The notes below the pieces were generated by a model, which saw only the letters and a program-made list of their open reading frames with translations, searched no databases and was not told the origin of the DNA. A stretch of 64,000 nucleotides of DNA from Tanypteryx hageni (taxonomy: Eukaryota > Arthropoda > Insecta > Odonata > Petaluridae), in the NCBI GenBank assembly GCA_028673005.1, contig CM054115.1, forward strand, positions 60,514,907 through 60,578,906. The letters run 5' to 3'. Shown here piece by piece: positions 23,436 through 36,999 of this stretch. How positions within the stretch are numbered: position 1 is the stretch's first letter; each line of letters opens with the position of its first letter. The translations under genes were made by a program, and so were the position numbers.

Positions 23436-25984
23436 TTATATATTTATTTATCCTTAAAAATTTGCTAACATTTTTGATGGCACTTTTATTATTTATTACT
23501 TCCCGACTATCTGTGGCATGGGCGCAGATTTTTGAAAATTCTGAAGCATTATATCAGCACAGGACTTCCAGGTATTATAGTAAAGAAATCGCCCTTGAGC
23601 AATATGTATACCCAAATATAGTTTTTGCAAGAAACAAAAAATTATATTAAAGTTTTTCATAGGTTTTCGTTGGTTTTACGATAAAGTATTTTGATTCGTA
23701 AGATTTTGCATACACAAAATTATTCAAATTTATATGTACTATATATTAACAAATTTTTAGCCGAGCAATCTTAAAATTAGTAGTACCTATTTATCACTGC
23801 TGATTGCAACGTATATATTTAGAGTGACTTACACATAACTTTAGCTTATCTCCCAGAAAAATCAGCTTAGATAAAATAAATTAATACTTTTTTGCCCATT
23901 CGGTGGTAATAATGGTACATATAGTATTGACAAAGGATTTGTTAGTCCAGATATTATTAGAATCTCAGTCACAGAAAACAGTAATAGATTATTTAATCAG
24001 TTTCAGAACCATTAATAGGTGGGTTTTTATTACTTTATATGTACTTAACTACGTTTGACAGCTCATACCTGAATTTACACTCCGTCTCCAACCTCAAATA
24101 GCACGAAGGTAGATAAACTTTATATAATTGTATATTAGTATAAATTATTAGTATCTTAACAAAACTTCATCTTAAGAGCAGTGAATAACAATACTAACAA
24201 TATATATAAATTTATTTAAAATATGCAAAGAAGGGAAAATTGTCAAAATTCGTATTTCTAACCAAAAAAGGGATATTGTGCTATTGGCTACCAGTAATAT
24301 CCTATTTCCTATCATATATTCTACGAATGCTGAGAACAAAAAAATCTCATCTCTTATTGATTAAATGTATCCATTTCTTCTCGCCCGTTATCACGGAACT
24401 TCAGTGTTATGCCCCAGGAGCCAAAGCTCAGCAGAAATATTTCCTCCCGCTCCTACCTCTAAGCTCCAGATGTACATTCACGTCCACGGCTCGATTTACA
24501 ACCTTAAAAACATTTTTCTTTCCCGCTTCACAGGCCGTAATATACGAGGGCCTTCACGGCCCTTGAGAAATATGCGATCTTAACCCACCTCTTAAACGAA
24601 TGAATTTTTTGTCACGCTTTTCCATGACCCGCATACCCCTGTTTATATCCTCCGCGACAAAAACCATATCTACGTGTTATAATGAGCAACACAAGCATAA
24701 AACAAAAGGTTCGCACGGTATCGTTTGGTGATTAATCTCTCTCTCGTTCAGTTGAATGCACTCACGCTAATTCATTTTTCTTTTTAATGCCATCTCGAAA
24801 AACTATTTAAAATTCAGGAAGGTTTTTTACATCGAAAATATACACAGTAAAAGAAAAAGAAGTTACATCGATTAAATTATTTTTCCGCGAAATCCGTTAT
24901 TGATACTGTTTACCCGATGTCACTTTCCTTCCTCGGAAAAATAAAGCATACGGAGAAAAGATTTTTGATATTTCACCATGAAATATATTCAGGTCATCTA
25001 ACCGCCATTAATACCCGCGACAAAAACATGCAGGCAGCGCTTAATAGCGAGAGGGGGGAAGAGATATGGTGTTTCCACGGCAGTGATATCTCTCAAAGCG
25101 ACTCGTTTCCCGGAGCTTTTTAATTCACTCTGCCGCAATCTTAACGGCCGAGTGGAATTTTCACCGAGACGGTATTTGGGTTTTGGCCGGATGCATCGAT
25201 ACGACGTAACTCGAAATAAATATTCAAGTTCTTCTTTCTCTCTCTCCCTCTCTCTATCTTTCTCTCTCTTTCTCTGATAGATATCACTGATATAAGTGTT
25301 ACCTTTCTTATTGTCATCACTTTTATGGCAAAGGTGGAGATTTTATCAGAAGTAAAACTGAACACCTGTATTCTGTGCGTGATGTAACAGCGGTTGAGGG
25401 ATATTTTACAATGGTGGGGTCAAATCCTTTGCTATTGTGCTATTGCCATGATTAATAGCGCTTTGGTGGTAAAATTGTGTGTATTTGGTTAACCCATGCA
25501 GCCACCATGTCTATTTATGTGGGCATTCAATTGCATTATTTTATTAACTTTGGACGGATAATAAAGACGCATAGTAGATAGAAAAGATATAGGAAAGTGT
25601 ATAGTCTGTGACAAAAATTTGGTAAAGGAATTGATAAAGTGTTCAGAATTAAGTTGAAATTCACCAAAACATTTATTTTCCCAGTAAAATTCATGACTGA
25701 AAGTGTTAAAGATTGGAGATTGAAATTATTTACCACAGTGGTATATTTTCATGTCAGAAATGTGTTATACGGCCTCATGGTTGAAGTCAACTTGAAAAAC
25801 TCCCTTTCTCCAATTTGTATGGCTACTGGAAAAACATAGCTCTCCAATTTAATATTTTTATTTGTTCAGATTATATGTTTATCCTTAATCTCTAAAATCT
25901 TCCATCTTACTTGCATTAGGGACTCTATTTCTTACATGTGCTATTATTTCTTTCAACTAATTAATCCATTACCCAGCCATTCAG
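23432..25984. other. Unassigned sequence
   Basis: Contains a CT-rich stretch at about 25230-25275. No gene or element ends recognised. Confidence 0.5.
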
Positions 25985-26623
25985 ACTCCGTCTTCATCTT
26001 CCATTGGTGGTTGCGAATTTCTCGGCGGGCTGCACTGCAAATTGTCAATGCTTCCGCGGACCAGATTAGACTTTAAATCGGACGTTAACTAGAGATTCTG
26101 AGGTAACAAATCAGTGAAAATCAAGTCTAAATTGGGTTTTTAATTGATAGTAGCTCAATAACTTTGGCCAAAACTAACAAAAGTAGAATACTCCTTTAGC
26201 CAAAACAACTAGAGGGCTGCAAACCCAATGCATTTCGCCCACAAGGTGGGCATCGTTAGGGGTAGAACAGGAACAAAAGTAGAATACTCCTTTAGCCAAA
26301 ACAACTAGAGGGCTGCAAACCCAATGCATTTCGCCCACAAGGTGGGCATCGTCAGGGGTAGAACCTGTTCTACCCCTGACGATGCCCACCTTGTGGGCGA
26401 AATGCATTGGGTTTGCAGCCCTCTAGTTGTTTTGGCTAAAGGAGTATTCTACTTTTGTGGGTTTTTAAGGTTAACATTTCAATATCAAATGTTTTAATGT
26501 CGTATTTTGAATTTTTATGATATGAATTTGTGTTAAATCTCTTTTTGATTATAGCTTCGCGGACCGCATAAAACGCTCTCAAGGGCCGCATGCGGCCCGA
26601 GGGTCGTAGGTTGCTCACCACTG
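25985..26623. mobile_element. hAT-like MITE interrupted by the 26.2 kb palindromic repeat
   Basis: The right end reads GTAGGTTGCTCACCACTG, matching the right end of the MITE at 30943-31278 (GTAGGTTGGACACCACTG). The left part (TGGTGGTTGCGAATTTCTCG, then GCGGACCAGATTAGA, then GATTCTGAGG) aligns with the corresponding left part of that MITE. The interior is split by the 92 bp-unit repeat at 26177-26458, with MITE-like sequence resuming at about 26459. The left TIR is not clear, and no target duplication could be confirmed. Confidence 0.6.
26177..26458. repeat. 92 bp unit: two tandem copies plus one inverted copy (family P2)
   Basis: Unit copies lie at 26177-26268 and 26273-26364 (read on the minus strand) and 26367-26458 (plus strand). 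The last two are perfect reverse complements around a 2 nt spacer. The first differs from the second at one visible base (CGTTAGG versus CGTCAGG). In the plus copy, CTGACGA is followed by U, then a hairpin GCCCAC-CTT-GTGGGC, then GAAATGCA, a hammerhead-like core. Downstream TGCA..TTTGCA could form a short helix III. There is no coding potential. Penelope-related is proposed by motif resemblance only. Confidence 0.75.
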
Positions 26624-26631
26624 GTCTAAAG

Positions 26632-29600
26632 CATGATTTATTTAATTATAGATATCTCATTTATTCCCATTCTCTTTCCCATTTACATACAACATTAGGC
26701 TATATATCCAATCCCAAAAATTATAACCTTAAAAATAAAAAATTTAATAACAAGCACTTATTATTTCAGATATCTCCAATAGCCATAAAAAGGTTATTAA
26801 TAAATCATATGAGCATTTTGGCTACCAGACAGCCGCCTTTAGTGGTATTCACCGACCATATATTCTAGAAGAAAGAAGCGCCCATATATTGTTATTGCCT
26901 TTTTACGGCTATTTGAGATGCGTGGCATTCATACTTTCAATTTTGATTCCCAAGTCCGTCCTTGTGGATTTTGTTGTTGTAATTCTCTTTAGAATAAAAT
27001 ATACGTTGTTCTTCATAATTTTGTTTAAGAGCCGCCTCCATCAAAATATATCCCTGCGTATAACGGTTCTCATTCGGCTTCCTTCTCCGTTCTCCGTCCG
27101 CACGCCCGCCTTAACCGACATGGATACGCTTCTGCATGGACATGGCAAAGGGTTGTCTTGCTAACCATTGGCCGTTTTGCAACCCTGTAAAAGGGAGTTT
27201 AGACGGAAGAGAGACAATTCGTGACGTAGCTAATTGCCGCGAGCTCATTAGTTTCAATTAGGGCTCCGTAACGTCCTTTCTGATATTCGCTATTTAAAAT
27301 TAACTCGTTCGCCCATTAACAATTTCCCGTAAAAAGATGTGATGAATATTTCATGGGGTCGGGGTATAATTTCTAATTGTGGTTCTATGCGAAGTTTCGT
27401 CCGCAGAGAAAAAAAATGCCGTAACGTTCTTTTAACGAGTACAAATCAGATCCGCTAATACCTTTGCAACTATGTTGAGAGGTATTAAATAAATTGTCTT
27501 TTTTATGCTTAACGGCACACTCGAACAAGCCGAGAAAACATGTTTTTCATTTTTACATGATGAATGTCTCGACAATTTTCTGGTCTTTTACGGATTCGTT
27601 AATATTAATCATTTAAAAATTCAATTGTATTAATTTCATTTATAATTCTCGATTGCTTCATTTCTTTACATTTTTGTTTGTTAATTTCTCAGATTATACC
27701 AAAGAAACAATGTTGTCAAAAGTTATTATCCTTGATTATGATATTTTTTGTCACGAACTGCTTGCTCGTTTTTTAACTAAAATACAACGATGAAAGGCTA
27801 TTTATTCTAACTTCTACAATAATAACGAAGGAAACAATCAGTATATCTAATATTATGTGTAAACCCTATACTCAAGTCGTATTAAAATATCTTCTTCACC
27901 ATTCCATAATTTGCCTGGAAACAAAATACAAATTCTACTCATTTAAATTAACAGAAACACTATTCATCGTTTTTATCGCTGTTCACAAATTAATGTCTGT
28001 GATTTAAGGGGATTTGTGTTTTACTAGGAAAACATCTACTATTAAGAAAATATCCACAAGATTACTATATACACTACAAAATTAGAAAAAATATCACTAG
28101 ATAGAAATAATGTAATATCATTAAACAATACGAAACTCTGATCAAGCTTTCCCTTATTAGTCCATGGAATAGTTGTAACATATTGCTCTGAATTTCTTAA
28201 TGAATTATAAGCAAGAGACAGAAAATTTATATTGAGTTATATGTTGAAGTAAACAGCATCATCTTATTTTAATTAAACATAATCATGTTAGAATATCCAT
28301 CCTATCTTTGAATTATTGTTATGATTATACATTTTTAAAAGTTGACCTCTTGAATTATACGATTTAAATTTACAAAATAAGGTTTTAGAGTTTGTTTTTT
28401 CTGGTCTCTCTATCTCGGCATTGCGCAAGGTCTATAGAAACATGTCTACTGGCCAGGCCAGAATCTCGGTGTAACATTGGTCGTCTTTCTGAGTTGGGTA
28501 ATAGATAGTAAAATAGAGATAAATAGGGCGCGAAGTAGGAAGAGGATCAGAGAGAGGAATGCAACAGAGGAAATGGATAGATGTTTAACGGTTGCGAGGA
28601 CGATATTTCACTGACTCGCCGCCAGGTGCCTCTGTTCCATTTTGAAATGGGATTATCTCGCATCCTTCACTCTTCCGCGAAAGAATTACGACCGTCTGTT
28701 TTTATAAAGGCAGGATCTTTGGAGAAAATATGATTTTATATTTTTTAAAGCATCTCCTTATTTTATGATTCGGCACTTAAAAAGGCAATTAACTGCAGTT
28801 TATCAAAGGCAAAAGTGTGTAAGAGCTAAACTATGATAAAATGTCCATTAGAAAATTTATCGAATATCTAAAATTTAAATACAATTCTTTCTCTTATGAA
28901 AATATTTTTAACATGGTAAATTTTGCCACTAAATCTCTTTATTCCATACATAAACGCTAAATCTCTCTTTTTAAAAAATTGCGAACCAAACTAATAAATT
29001 ACACGCACACGATATTATTGATTATGTTAACCGACACCCGGTTACTGATTTTTTAATTTTCGGTACAAGCTACTCGGTGACAATGAATTGGTGGCTATTC
29101 GTTAACTTCTTCAAATATTTTCGTTTTATAACATTATAGATTAGCATTATAAAATTTCGTTTAAAATGCAAGGTGGTACTCAAAATTCCAATGCAATAAA
29201 TAAATATATTTATTATTATTATTGCGTGTTTCTGCAGTATTATTTTTATAACTAAAACGAAACCAATGAAGGTCAAGTATCTCTATTTCCACATGCATTT
29301 TAAAAAATAAAATGCTGTTTACGATGTAAGATTCCTATTTACAAGATGCTGAAATTTTGTCCCATAAAGTTTCTTTTCAATTTTGCAGAATGACAATTTG
29401 CATTATAAACATAAATAATTGTCAATTATATAGTCATTCGTTATTGGTATTTCCGCAAGTATTCTTGTATTAACATATACCACATAAAAACAATAATGCA
29501 TGAAATGCCAGAGTAAATTATTTTTCGTGATTTTATTCCCATATACACACCTATATCCCAACATATACATGCATAAATACATACATACATTCATAAAAAT

Positions 29601-30934
29601 AAACACATAAATACCCACATAATAATCCCAATTCATCATCACAGAAAATATATTTCTGGCACTTTGTCACCGCTTCTTTTCTCCTTCCCCACTTTTCGCG
29701 TAACCTTTACCACTTCTCCCTCCCCCAACGATCTTCCCATACAAGTTCTTTCTCGCAAAACCCCTTCTCCGCCGCCGTTTTCCTCACGAATCTTGTTCAA
29801 ATATGAATGCTCATCTGCTTCAACTCAGCGTACCCATCGCTGCCTCAGCGCCGCTTCCTCCCCGACTATCCCCCTTGAATATTTGATGACGGAGTCGCAA
29901 GATGTGGTGGGGGGTAGAGCAAAGTTAGTACCGAGGGTAATAGGGGCGGTGAGGGGGATAAGAGCGGGGGAGTTGGAATGAGGGGGGATGGTAGAGAAGG
30001 GAGAGTAAGAGCAAGTCTTGTGGACCTCATGCAAGAGTCGGCGACGTACCCTGTCACCAGAAAATGGCTGGATGGAGGAAGAGAGAAAGATGCAGAGAGA
30101 AGAGGCCTGCCTCCATTCCCTATAAATACCTCCTACTTTTTCCACTCAAACTCAGACTTAATGAACCGCTATCAAGACACTCAGAAATGGAGATTGCTGG
30201 ACCCTTCCTTTTCCCTCGCTTCTAAATAGGATGGTTAACTGAGATATCATGGAGACGAGACAGGGCAATTATGGAAAATGAGAGATTCGCCTCGGAGAGA
30301 AGAGTTTAGGGGGAGGCTGAGTGAAGGAAGGGTGGGATGATGAACCACGGGCGAAGAGGAATTTGAGTAGCGGTTAGTCATGAAGGGGAGAAATGTTTTT
30401 GTTGTAGAGGAAAATGAATGTGTCTGTGTGTCGTTCCATTATGGTGATGTGGTATTCTCCGAGTGCGTTGCGATTGACGGGGGTTGTCGTTTGGTTTTCA
30501 AATGATAAAATGAGAATAAACTAATTGCGTCAAATTAGATATTTTTTTCGGGATATGACTCTTGTATAGATACCAGTTATACATTTTCAATGGAATTGAT
30601 TGTTGTCGTATGAAATGAAAATTTCTTTGTTTACGTTATTAGCGAGAGTAAAACTTTTACCCAAGAATACGGTGAAATATTTTAAGACATAACTTTATGT
30701 TACGATATAATTATGTTTTGTTTTGTATTCTTTGAAGCAAAAGAAGAAATTATCTTATAGAACTTAAGTTGTTTTAAATATAAAGTTCTTTCGGCAAAAA
30801 TTAGTTTCATAATCAACAGTATGCAAATCATCTTAGTCAAATTAATACTATTTTACGTAAATGATTTTTTAAATTATAGTTTGAGTAAATTTGGCGTTCT
30901 GTTTTTGGTTCGATTAAGAGCGTGATTTAGAATC
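26632..30934. other. Unassigned 4.3 kb
   Basis: AT-rich to 29.6 kb. From 29660 to 30120 the sequence is GC- and purine/pyrimidine-skewed with short open frames on both strands. No known protein, element ends or RNA recognised. Confidence 0.5.
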
Positions 30935-30942
30935 CCACAGAG

Positions 30943-31278
30943 TAGTGTTGTCAAAACTTTTTTACTGGTGGGCCGCATAGGTGGTTGCAAAACCTTTGGC
31001 GTGCCGCATTGGAATTGCCTATTATTTAGCGGAACGGATTAGAAATTAAACCGTAAGTTACCTATATATTCTGAGGGGCCATACACGTGAAAATTAAGTG
31101 TAAATACGGTTTTTATGGTTTACATTACAATATTAAAAGTTTTATTATTAAACTTCATAAAAATGTATTGATTTTAGTGTTAAATTTTTGGATTCCTTTT
31201 TCATCATACCTTTGCGACCCGAGGAAAAACCTTTCGACGGCCGCATCCGGCACGCGGGCCGTAGGTTGGACACCACTG
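30943..31278. mobile_element. hAT-like MITE with degraded 8 bp target duplication
   Basis: A 336 bp element. The left end TAGTGTTGTCAAAACTTT and the inverted right end CAGTGGTGTCCAACCTACGG are imperfect TIRs. Sub-terminal GGGCCGCA and GGCACGCGGGCC blocks are typical of hAT MITEs of this kind. Flanks CCACAGAG (30935-30942) and CCGTAGAG (31279-31286) match at six of eight positions, fitting an old 8 bp hAT target duplication. It has no transposase. Confidence 0.75.
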
Positions 31279-31286
31279 CCGTAGAG

Positions 31287-32440
31287 TATATATAAACTCC
31301 ATTTCATCGTGTTTTTGTTTCCTTTAATATAAAAATATCAAAAAACAACTGGAGTGTAATTCATGAACATGGATAAAATTAGCGCGTTTTATGTTCTTTT
31401 ATTAAATTCAGAAATATTTTGTGTTTTATTTCGCTATGAAGATTTCTCCCATTTACCTAATTGGCAAACTGAGGAAAATTTGAAATTTTGATCACCTGTT
31501 ATAAACATAAATTTATCTTATTTTTTATGTGGTTACACCATGGTATATTCAGTTACTAGAATTTAGTTTGTAAGTAGCATCAATGTGACAATGTACGCTA
31601 TAAATTCCAACATTCCATCTTTTGTACTTTCGGAGATATTAAAAATAAAACGTATTAAATGAGTCCCAATCCGAGCTTGTATATTTTTCAAAACTCAAAC
31701 CTTAAAGAAAAACAAATAACAGCAGTACAAAAATCTATACTCTTAGTTTCATCTCTCTATCGTTTACGATTTCGTCACAATTTTAATTTAAGTAAGCGCA
31801 CAGACAGACGCCAAAGTGGCACTATAAGAGCATTTTCTTTCATACGCGTTAAATAAGCAAAGCATTTTTGGTGACTGAAAGCATTCACGCATCTAGTGAC
31901 TTCATCCAAACTGATATTCAAAACAAAAACACGCCGTAATGCGCAATTTGTATTTTTACACGCGTCAGAAATTTTAGGTACGAAACGATCAGCAAAATAT
32001 TTAACGTCGGAGAGAGAAAAATTCTTTTGCGTAAGATGTCGCGTTCTTTCAGACACATGCCGCAGTGAGTGGAAGAAGAGGGAGAGAGAGGAAGGTTGAT
32101 GTCCCTCTAAAAAAGATGAATGCGGCACTACGTCACTCCCACCAATCCATAGGGTCTAACCCCAGGGTTCAATTCCATCGTAATCCTCCATCCAACCCAT
32201 CCCCTACAGGCAAACCTGAGAAAACCTCCTCCTCCACTACCTCAACGTCCTTCGCATCCGAGCTCCTCCACGCAGAAGAAAGCTCCTAAAAAGTAAGAGA
32301 GAGAGAGAGAGAGACGAGATAGAAATAAAAATAAGGATGCGGATGCGGCGAGATCACACGAGGAGTCAAAAAGGCGTATTCTGTAGTGAAGGAAAAACCA
32401 GATGGAGCGATCCCAATCTTTATTTTTTTAGCCTTTGAAG
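31287..32440. other. Unassigned sequence
   Basis: A minus-strand 117-codon open frame (31775-32128) has mixed composition but no recognised family. GGGTTCAATTCC near 32165 matches a B box loosely, without an A box. A (GA)n lies near 32297-32314. Confidence 0.45.
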
Positions 32441-33160
32441 TGTGTCCCACTCTCTATCTCTTTCTCTCTCACTCTCTCGACGACGAGCTGATATGAATGG
32501 GGCCTTCTTTTTTCATTGTAGCGTGGTCCGTGAGTGGCGTACGTTGGAACTTCCTCTTTGGTGGATACATATATAGTCCTTTCCACCTCCTCCCTCTCCT
32601 TCTCTTTCTCCCTCCTTTTCCTCTCTACTTCCTTTACTGTTATGTTCCAAATCCACGTTTCGGATACGTACTTTGGAGATTCGGCTAGGAAACCATTTTC
32701 CGGGAGACGCTGTCTCTACTCCTTTCTCTCTACCGCTTTTCTTTTTTTCCTGCTCTCGGAGGTTTTTACGGTTGAAGGTAAAAGGCGCGGGTTGGGCGAA
32801 GTGGATGGGACTTGGAGGAACCTGCGGGGTGTCGTGTAGCACAATAGGACCCAAAGGGATTCCCGCTTTAGAGCAGGAGGACATCATATCCTCTCCACAT
32901 CAATTCTCTCCCTCCTTTTGTGTACATGCTCCCACTTCTCTATGATTCTACTTCTCTCCCTGTATTACTGTACCTCTCTTCCTATATAACTCTCCCTCTC
33001 GCTTTTCCCTCTTCCTTTCATCTCTTCCTCTTTCTCCATTTCTTTCTCTCCCTCTCTCTTTTTCTTTCTATCTATCCCTTTCTTTTCCTTCCTCTCTCTC
33101 CATTACTTTCCTCTCTTTTCTCTTTTACTCTCCATTTTCGCTCGTTTCATCTTTTGGTGG
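32441..33160 (+). repeat. CT-rich tracts
   Basis: Two pyrimidine-rich stretches (about 32441-32640 and 32900-33150) of CTCTCTTTC words separated by a more complex segment. Long Ser/Leu/Phe open frames here are compositional. Confidence 0.8.
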
Positions 33161-36100
33161 AATCCACCAAACACTACTATTCCTCTTGCACTCTCAACCC
33201 AAGTCCGTCTGGTTTTTTTTAGGTTTTTCCTCTTTGTTTTTATGGTGACGCTATATACTTTCTAAGAATGAGACATTTTACGCCCACCTCTCGTCTCATA
33301 AAGTTGCCTTTATAGCATTTAAAGTACAATTTATTGCGGAGTCTTCACCAATGAGAAAATTCTTAATTTCTATAAATGTAAGTTATTTTAACTTATAAAT
33401 TTAGCTATATTTACGCTAATGAAATCAATATGTATGCTCTTAAGTGCCGCTATTTTATTCAAATATTGAAATAGATGGATGTATTGCTATTATTTCAAAA
33501 ATACGTTCTGATAATTCTATATCGTATATTATTATTCAAAATGTTTTCGCGATCATTTAATTCTGAGGAAGAACTAGGAGATAATTCAATTTGTCTACAT
33601 AAATGAAGAGTTTAAATAGGCACGACTTAGGATAAAGGTAAAAAAACACTATTGATGAACATTGAAAGCATGCGCATGTTAAAATGAAATAGTTAGGTTC
33701 TGTCGATATAACTCAACTAGAACAAATAGGATAGAAATTAAGTTATTTTTGAAAGTTTTAACTCAAGACATTAACACTTTTACTAACAAATATCTAGAGA
33801 AATGAACTATGTATCACAATAAATATGACATGTAATGTAAATATAATGTTTTCTAAATTGTAAAGCAAACTTACCAATAACGTCTACTCCAATAATGTAG
33901 TCCGACTTTCCGAGTTTTGAAGAGATAGTTTAACTTTTGGCAGATTTTCCATATAAGTTTGTAAATTGTATCAATCCCACATGTGTAGCAACTACAAATG
34001 CTGCTTTATATTCACCTGATATTTAATTCTCCAAAAAGGGCGGCATTGAAAAATCAATAAACACAAATCATATTCTCGTGAAGATTCACCGGCGGATAAG
34101 GGAGACGAAGGGAAACAAAGAAACAAACAAAGAATGAGACCAATTCCGCAATTACGTGCATTTTTTTCTTTTTTCTCTCCTTCCTTTCCGAATACTAAAA
34201 CCTCCCGCTTTTTTACGACCCTTAGCTCCTTTCCGTGTTAGAGCCTCGTTTCGCGAGTAAATGCGGCCGAGTAACGGATGTGGAGGAGCAGGGAGGGAAA
34301 GAGAGAGAGGAGGGAGGAAGCGGGAGAAAAAGGGAGGGTGAGAGAGGAAGGGAGAGTTTCGGGAGGAGGTCACGGGTCGGAAAGGCATAGTGGCGAATTT
34401 GAATTCAGAGAGGGAGAGAAAGAGAAAATAAAAGAGATTTCGAAAGCAATGGTCATGTGAACGTAAACTCTTTAACTGCCTCGGCCGGAAAAAAACCCTC
34501 TATGTTCCAATCAGGATCTACTCGCTATCCCACGCGAAATGCAAATGACCCCCTCTATTCAAACTGTCCAGTCCCCCCATTTCCCACATCCCTCAATTTC
34601 ACCTTCCTTCCACCTATACCTGTTCTCCCTCCCCCCCCCCCCTCCACTCCCTTTTCTGTCCCTCTATCTCCTAATGACTCTTATCTCCTCCAATTACTCG
34701 CTTTATTTGGCCAATCATTTATGCCTTTCTTTACGAATTCCGTTCGCAATAAAAAATTGTTTGCAGGGCCGTTTAAGTCGGAGACAGTCAAAATGTAAGG
34801 AAGGCTCTTAGAGGTTTTAACCTTTGAGTGAATTATTAATTAGACTATAAAGATAATTTCCCTGTGCTTATTAATATTTACTTAATTTTTAATTTGTAAG
34901 GTTGTCTTTAATTTAAAAAGGTCATGATGGTCGATACGTATAAATAAAATCTTTTTTGTAATAATATGTTTATAGATATAAAAATATTTACTACCGGTTT
35001 TTTACGATACAGTGTTTAATATCCGCATTCTTATTGCTTTCGATACTGAAATGACTAAGTTAAGAGTTATGGATTAGATTTTATTAATCTGTTCTTTACT
35101 TGGCACTTTGACAATCTTTTTTAAATTTCGCTTCTTCTTTTACCTTTCTATTTCAAAGCTACAGAATAGTGCACTTTCTAAAATAAATTATATCAATCAA
35201 GCGAGCAATATTGTTAAGATGTTTTTATTAATAAATCGTTAAAAGAATAAATCACTATGTGACATCCTTGCACAAAATCGTTGTAGCAAAGAGTTCTCGG
35301 CTACCGAGGACGATTACAATTAAATCTTCCAGGCTAGTGTGTTGGCGATGATTATTACATAATATCCGCGTTTGGTACAAGCATTTTCTAGATAAAAGTC
35401 AATATACTATATGAATTCATGCCAACCAATTTCAATCGTTGTTGATCATAGTCATGCTTAATATAATAGGTAGTGCATTAAATAAAGAAATGTCGACCCC
35501 GCCTTGCATCTCAATTCAAACTAGCAAACTACGTCTATCCAATACCCATAAAAAGGTTGGGGAAACAATATTCACTTTCAGTCCACAGATCAGTCATCAT
35601 CAGTGATTATAGTGTTTATTTCTGGAATTTTCATGTCTCCTAGAGAGTCATAGCTTGCCAAATACAATCAGCGGTTTTCAAACGCACGCTCAATCGCATT
35701 TTATAAAAATTCATATGGTTCAATTTGTTTCTCATATAATTTTCCCCAAACATTTTCTTATTTCCGTAGTCACTTAGTCTCTCACCTTTCTCGATTCTTC
35801 GAACCCATCCAAGGCGTTCTCTCCATTTTCGACACTTTTCTACCTCTTTCCTTGCTCCTTCTTTCCCCTCATGCACCCTCTACTCTTCCACTCTTCGTGC
35901 GAATCCCCCGTCGCACCTCGATTGATTGGGCGTTTTAGGCGGTCTCTGGTGGCAGAAGAGTATCGAAGGAAGGCGTGAGTGCATGGGAAACAGAAAGAGA
36001 GAAAGAGGTTCGTCCAAGCGAGTGGAGAACACTTTCGAAGACGCGAATACGACCCATCCACATCTCCCTCTTTCTCTCCTTCCCCTCTTAATTCTCTCCT

Positions 36101-36534
36101 TTCCCACTCCATCCAAGCCCAACTCAGTCCAAGTCCGACTTGATTGTGGGACAGGAAAACGTCGAGATACTCAGTCTCGCGCCTTTTATTTTTTTAAGTT
36201 GACGCGCCTGTGGGATTTGTGAAAGGGCATTATCGCCGAGTTGGACAGGCTTCACAAATTGGCCGTTTGGATTTGGGAGGATTTGGAAAACCCTTTTTTA
36301 ATATTTTTTACTCTGGAGGATTCGAATTTTTGTACTACTGCAGAACAAGAAAATCCTTGAGTACCCTTTTCTTTTCTATCGTGGTACTTTACGTAAACCT
36401 ATGTATTTCAGATAAGGATCGCTAGGTGTAGTGTAACTATTATTGTATAGTTATTGTAACAGCCGTAGTATCACGTTTAATAGTATATTCGTTATGAGAC
36501 CTGAAAATTGGATTTACTCTTCATTTTGCTGAAT
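33161..36534. other. Unassigned sequence
   Basis: Purine-rich stretch at about 34280-34440, a poly-C run at about 34630-34641, otherwise AT-rich. No gene, element ends or RNA recognised. Confidence 0.5.
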
Positions 36535-36542
36535 CTCTAAAC

Positions 36543-36819
36543 TAGTGATTCATAAACTTTTTGCAAGCGCAGCACCCTTTTAGAGATAAACAAGATATCA
36601 CATAGGCAAACGTAACTTAAAACAAGATATTATATTTATAAATACGTGCATAACAGCCTTTGAATGCATAAATTTGATGTTAATACACCATAACTAATTT
36701 ATTAGAACAAAAGTTATTGAACTAATGGTACAATAACATCTTAAAATCGTTGATTAATTTATTAACAAAGGCTTTTGTGGCGACCCAGCGTTCCGCGGTA
36801 CCTAGTTTGTGAAACACTG
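36543..36819. mobile_element. hAT MITE with perfect 8 bp target duplication
   Basis: A 277 bp element flanked by identical CTCTAAAC at 36535-36542 and 36820-36827. The left end TAGTGATTCATAAACTTT and the inverted right end CAGTGTTTCACAAACT form TIRs with a few mismatches. The perfect 8 bp duplication is diagnostic of hAT-type insertion and suggests it is younger than the neighbouring MITEs. It has no coding capacity. Confidence 0.88.
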
Positions 36820-36999
36820 CTCTAAACGATGGATGACTCCACACTATGATAATATATCACCGCAACAGCAAGTGCGTCATAATATTTAAAGTTTTGTAGA
36901 TGTGGGAAGATAGTAGTTAGACACAGTTTGTTTTTAATTCAATTCAACTGATTCCTAAGAGCTATCATGTATCCCACGCTATTTTTTTATTCCATAAAA

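Noticed and set aside
32155..32180. B-box-like GGGTTCAATTCC as a SINE or tRNA
   Set aside because: No A box upstream at a suitable distance and no cloverleaf.
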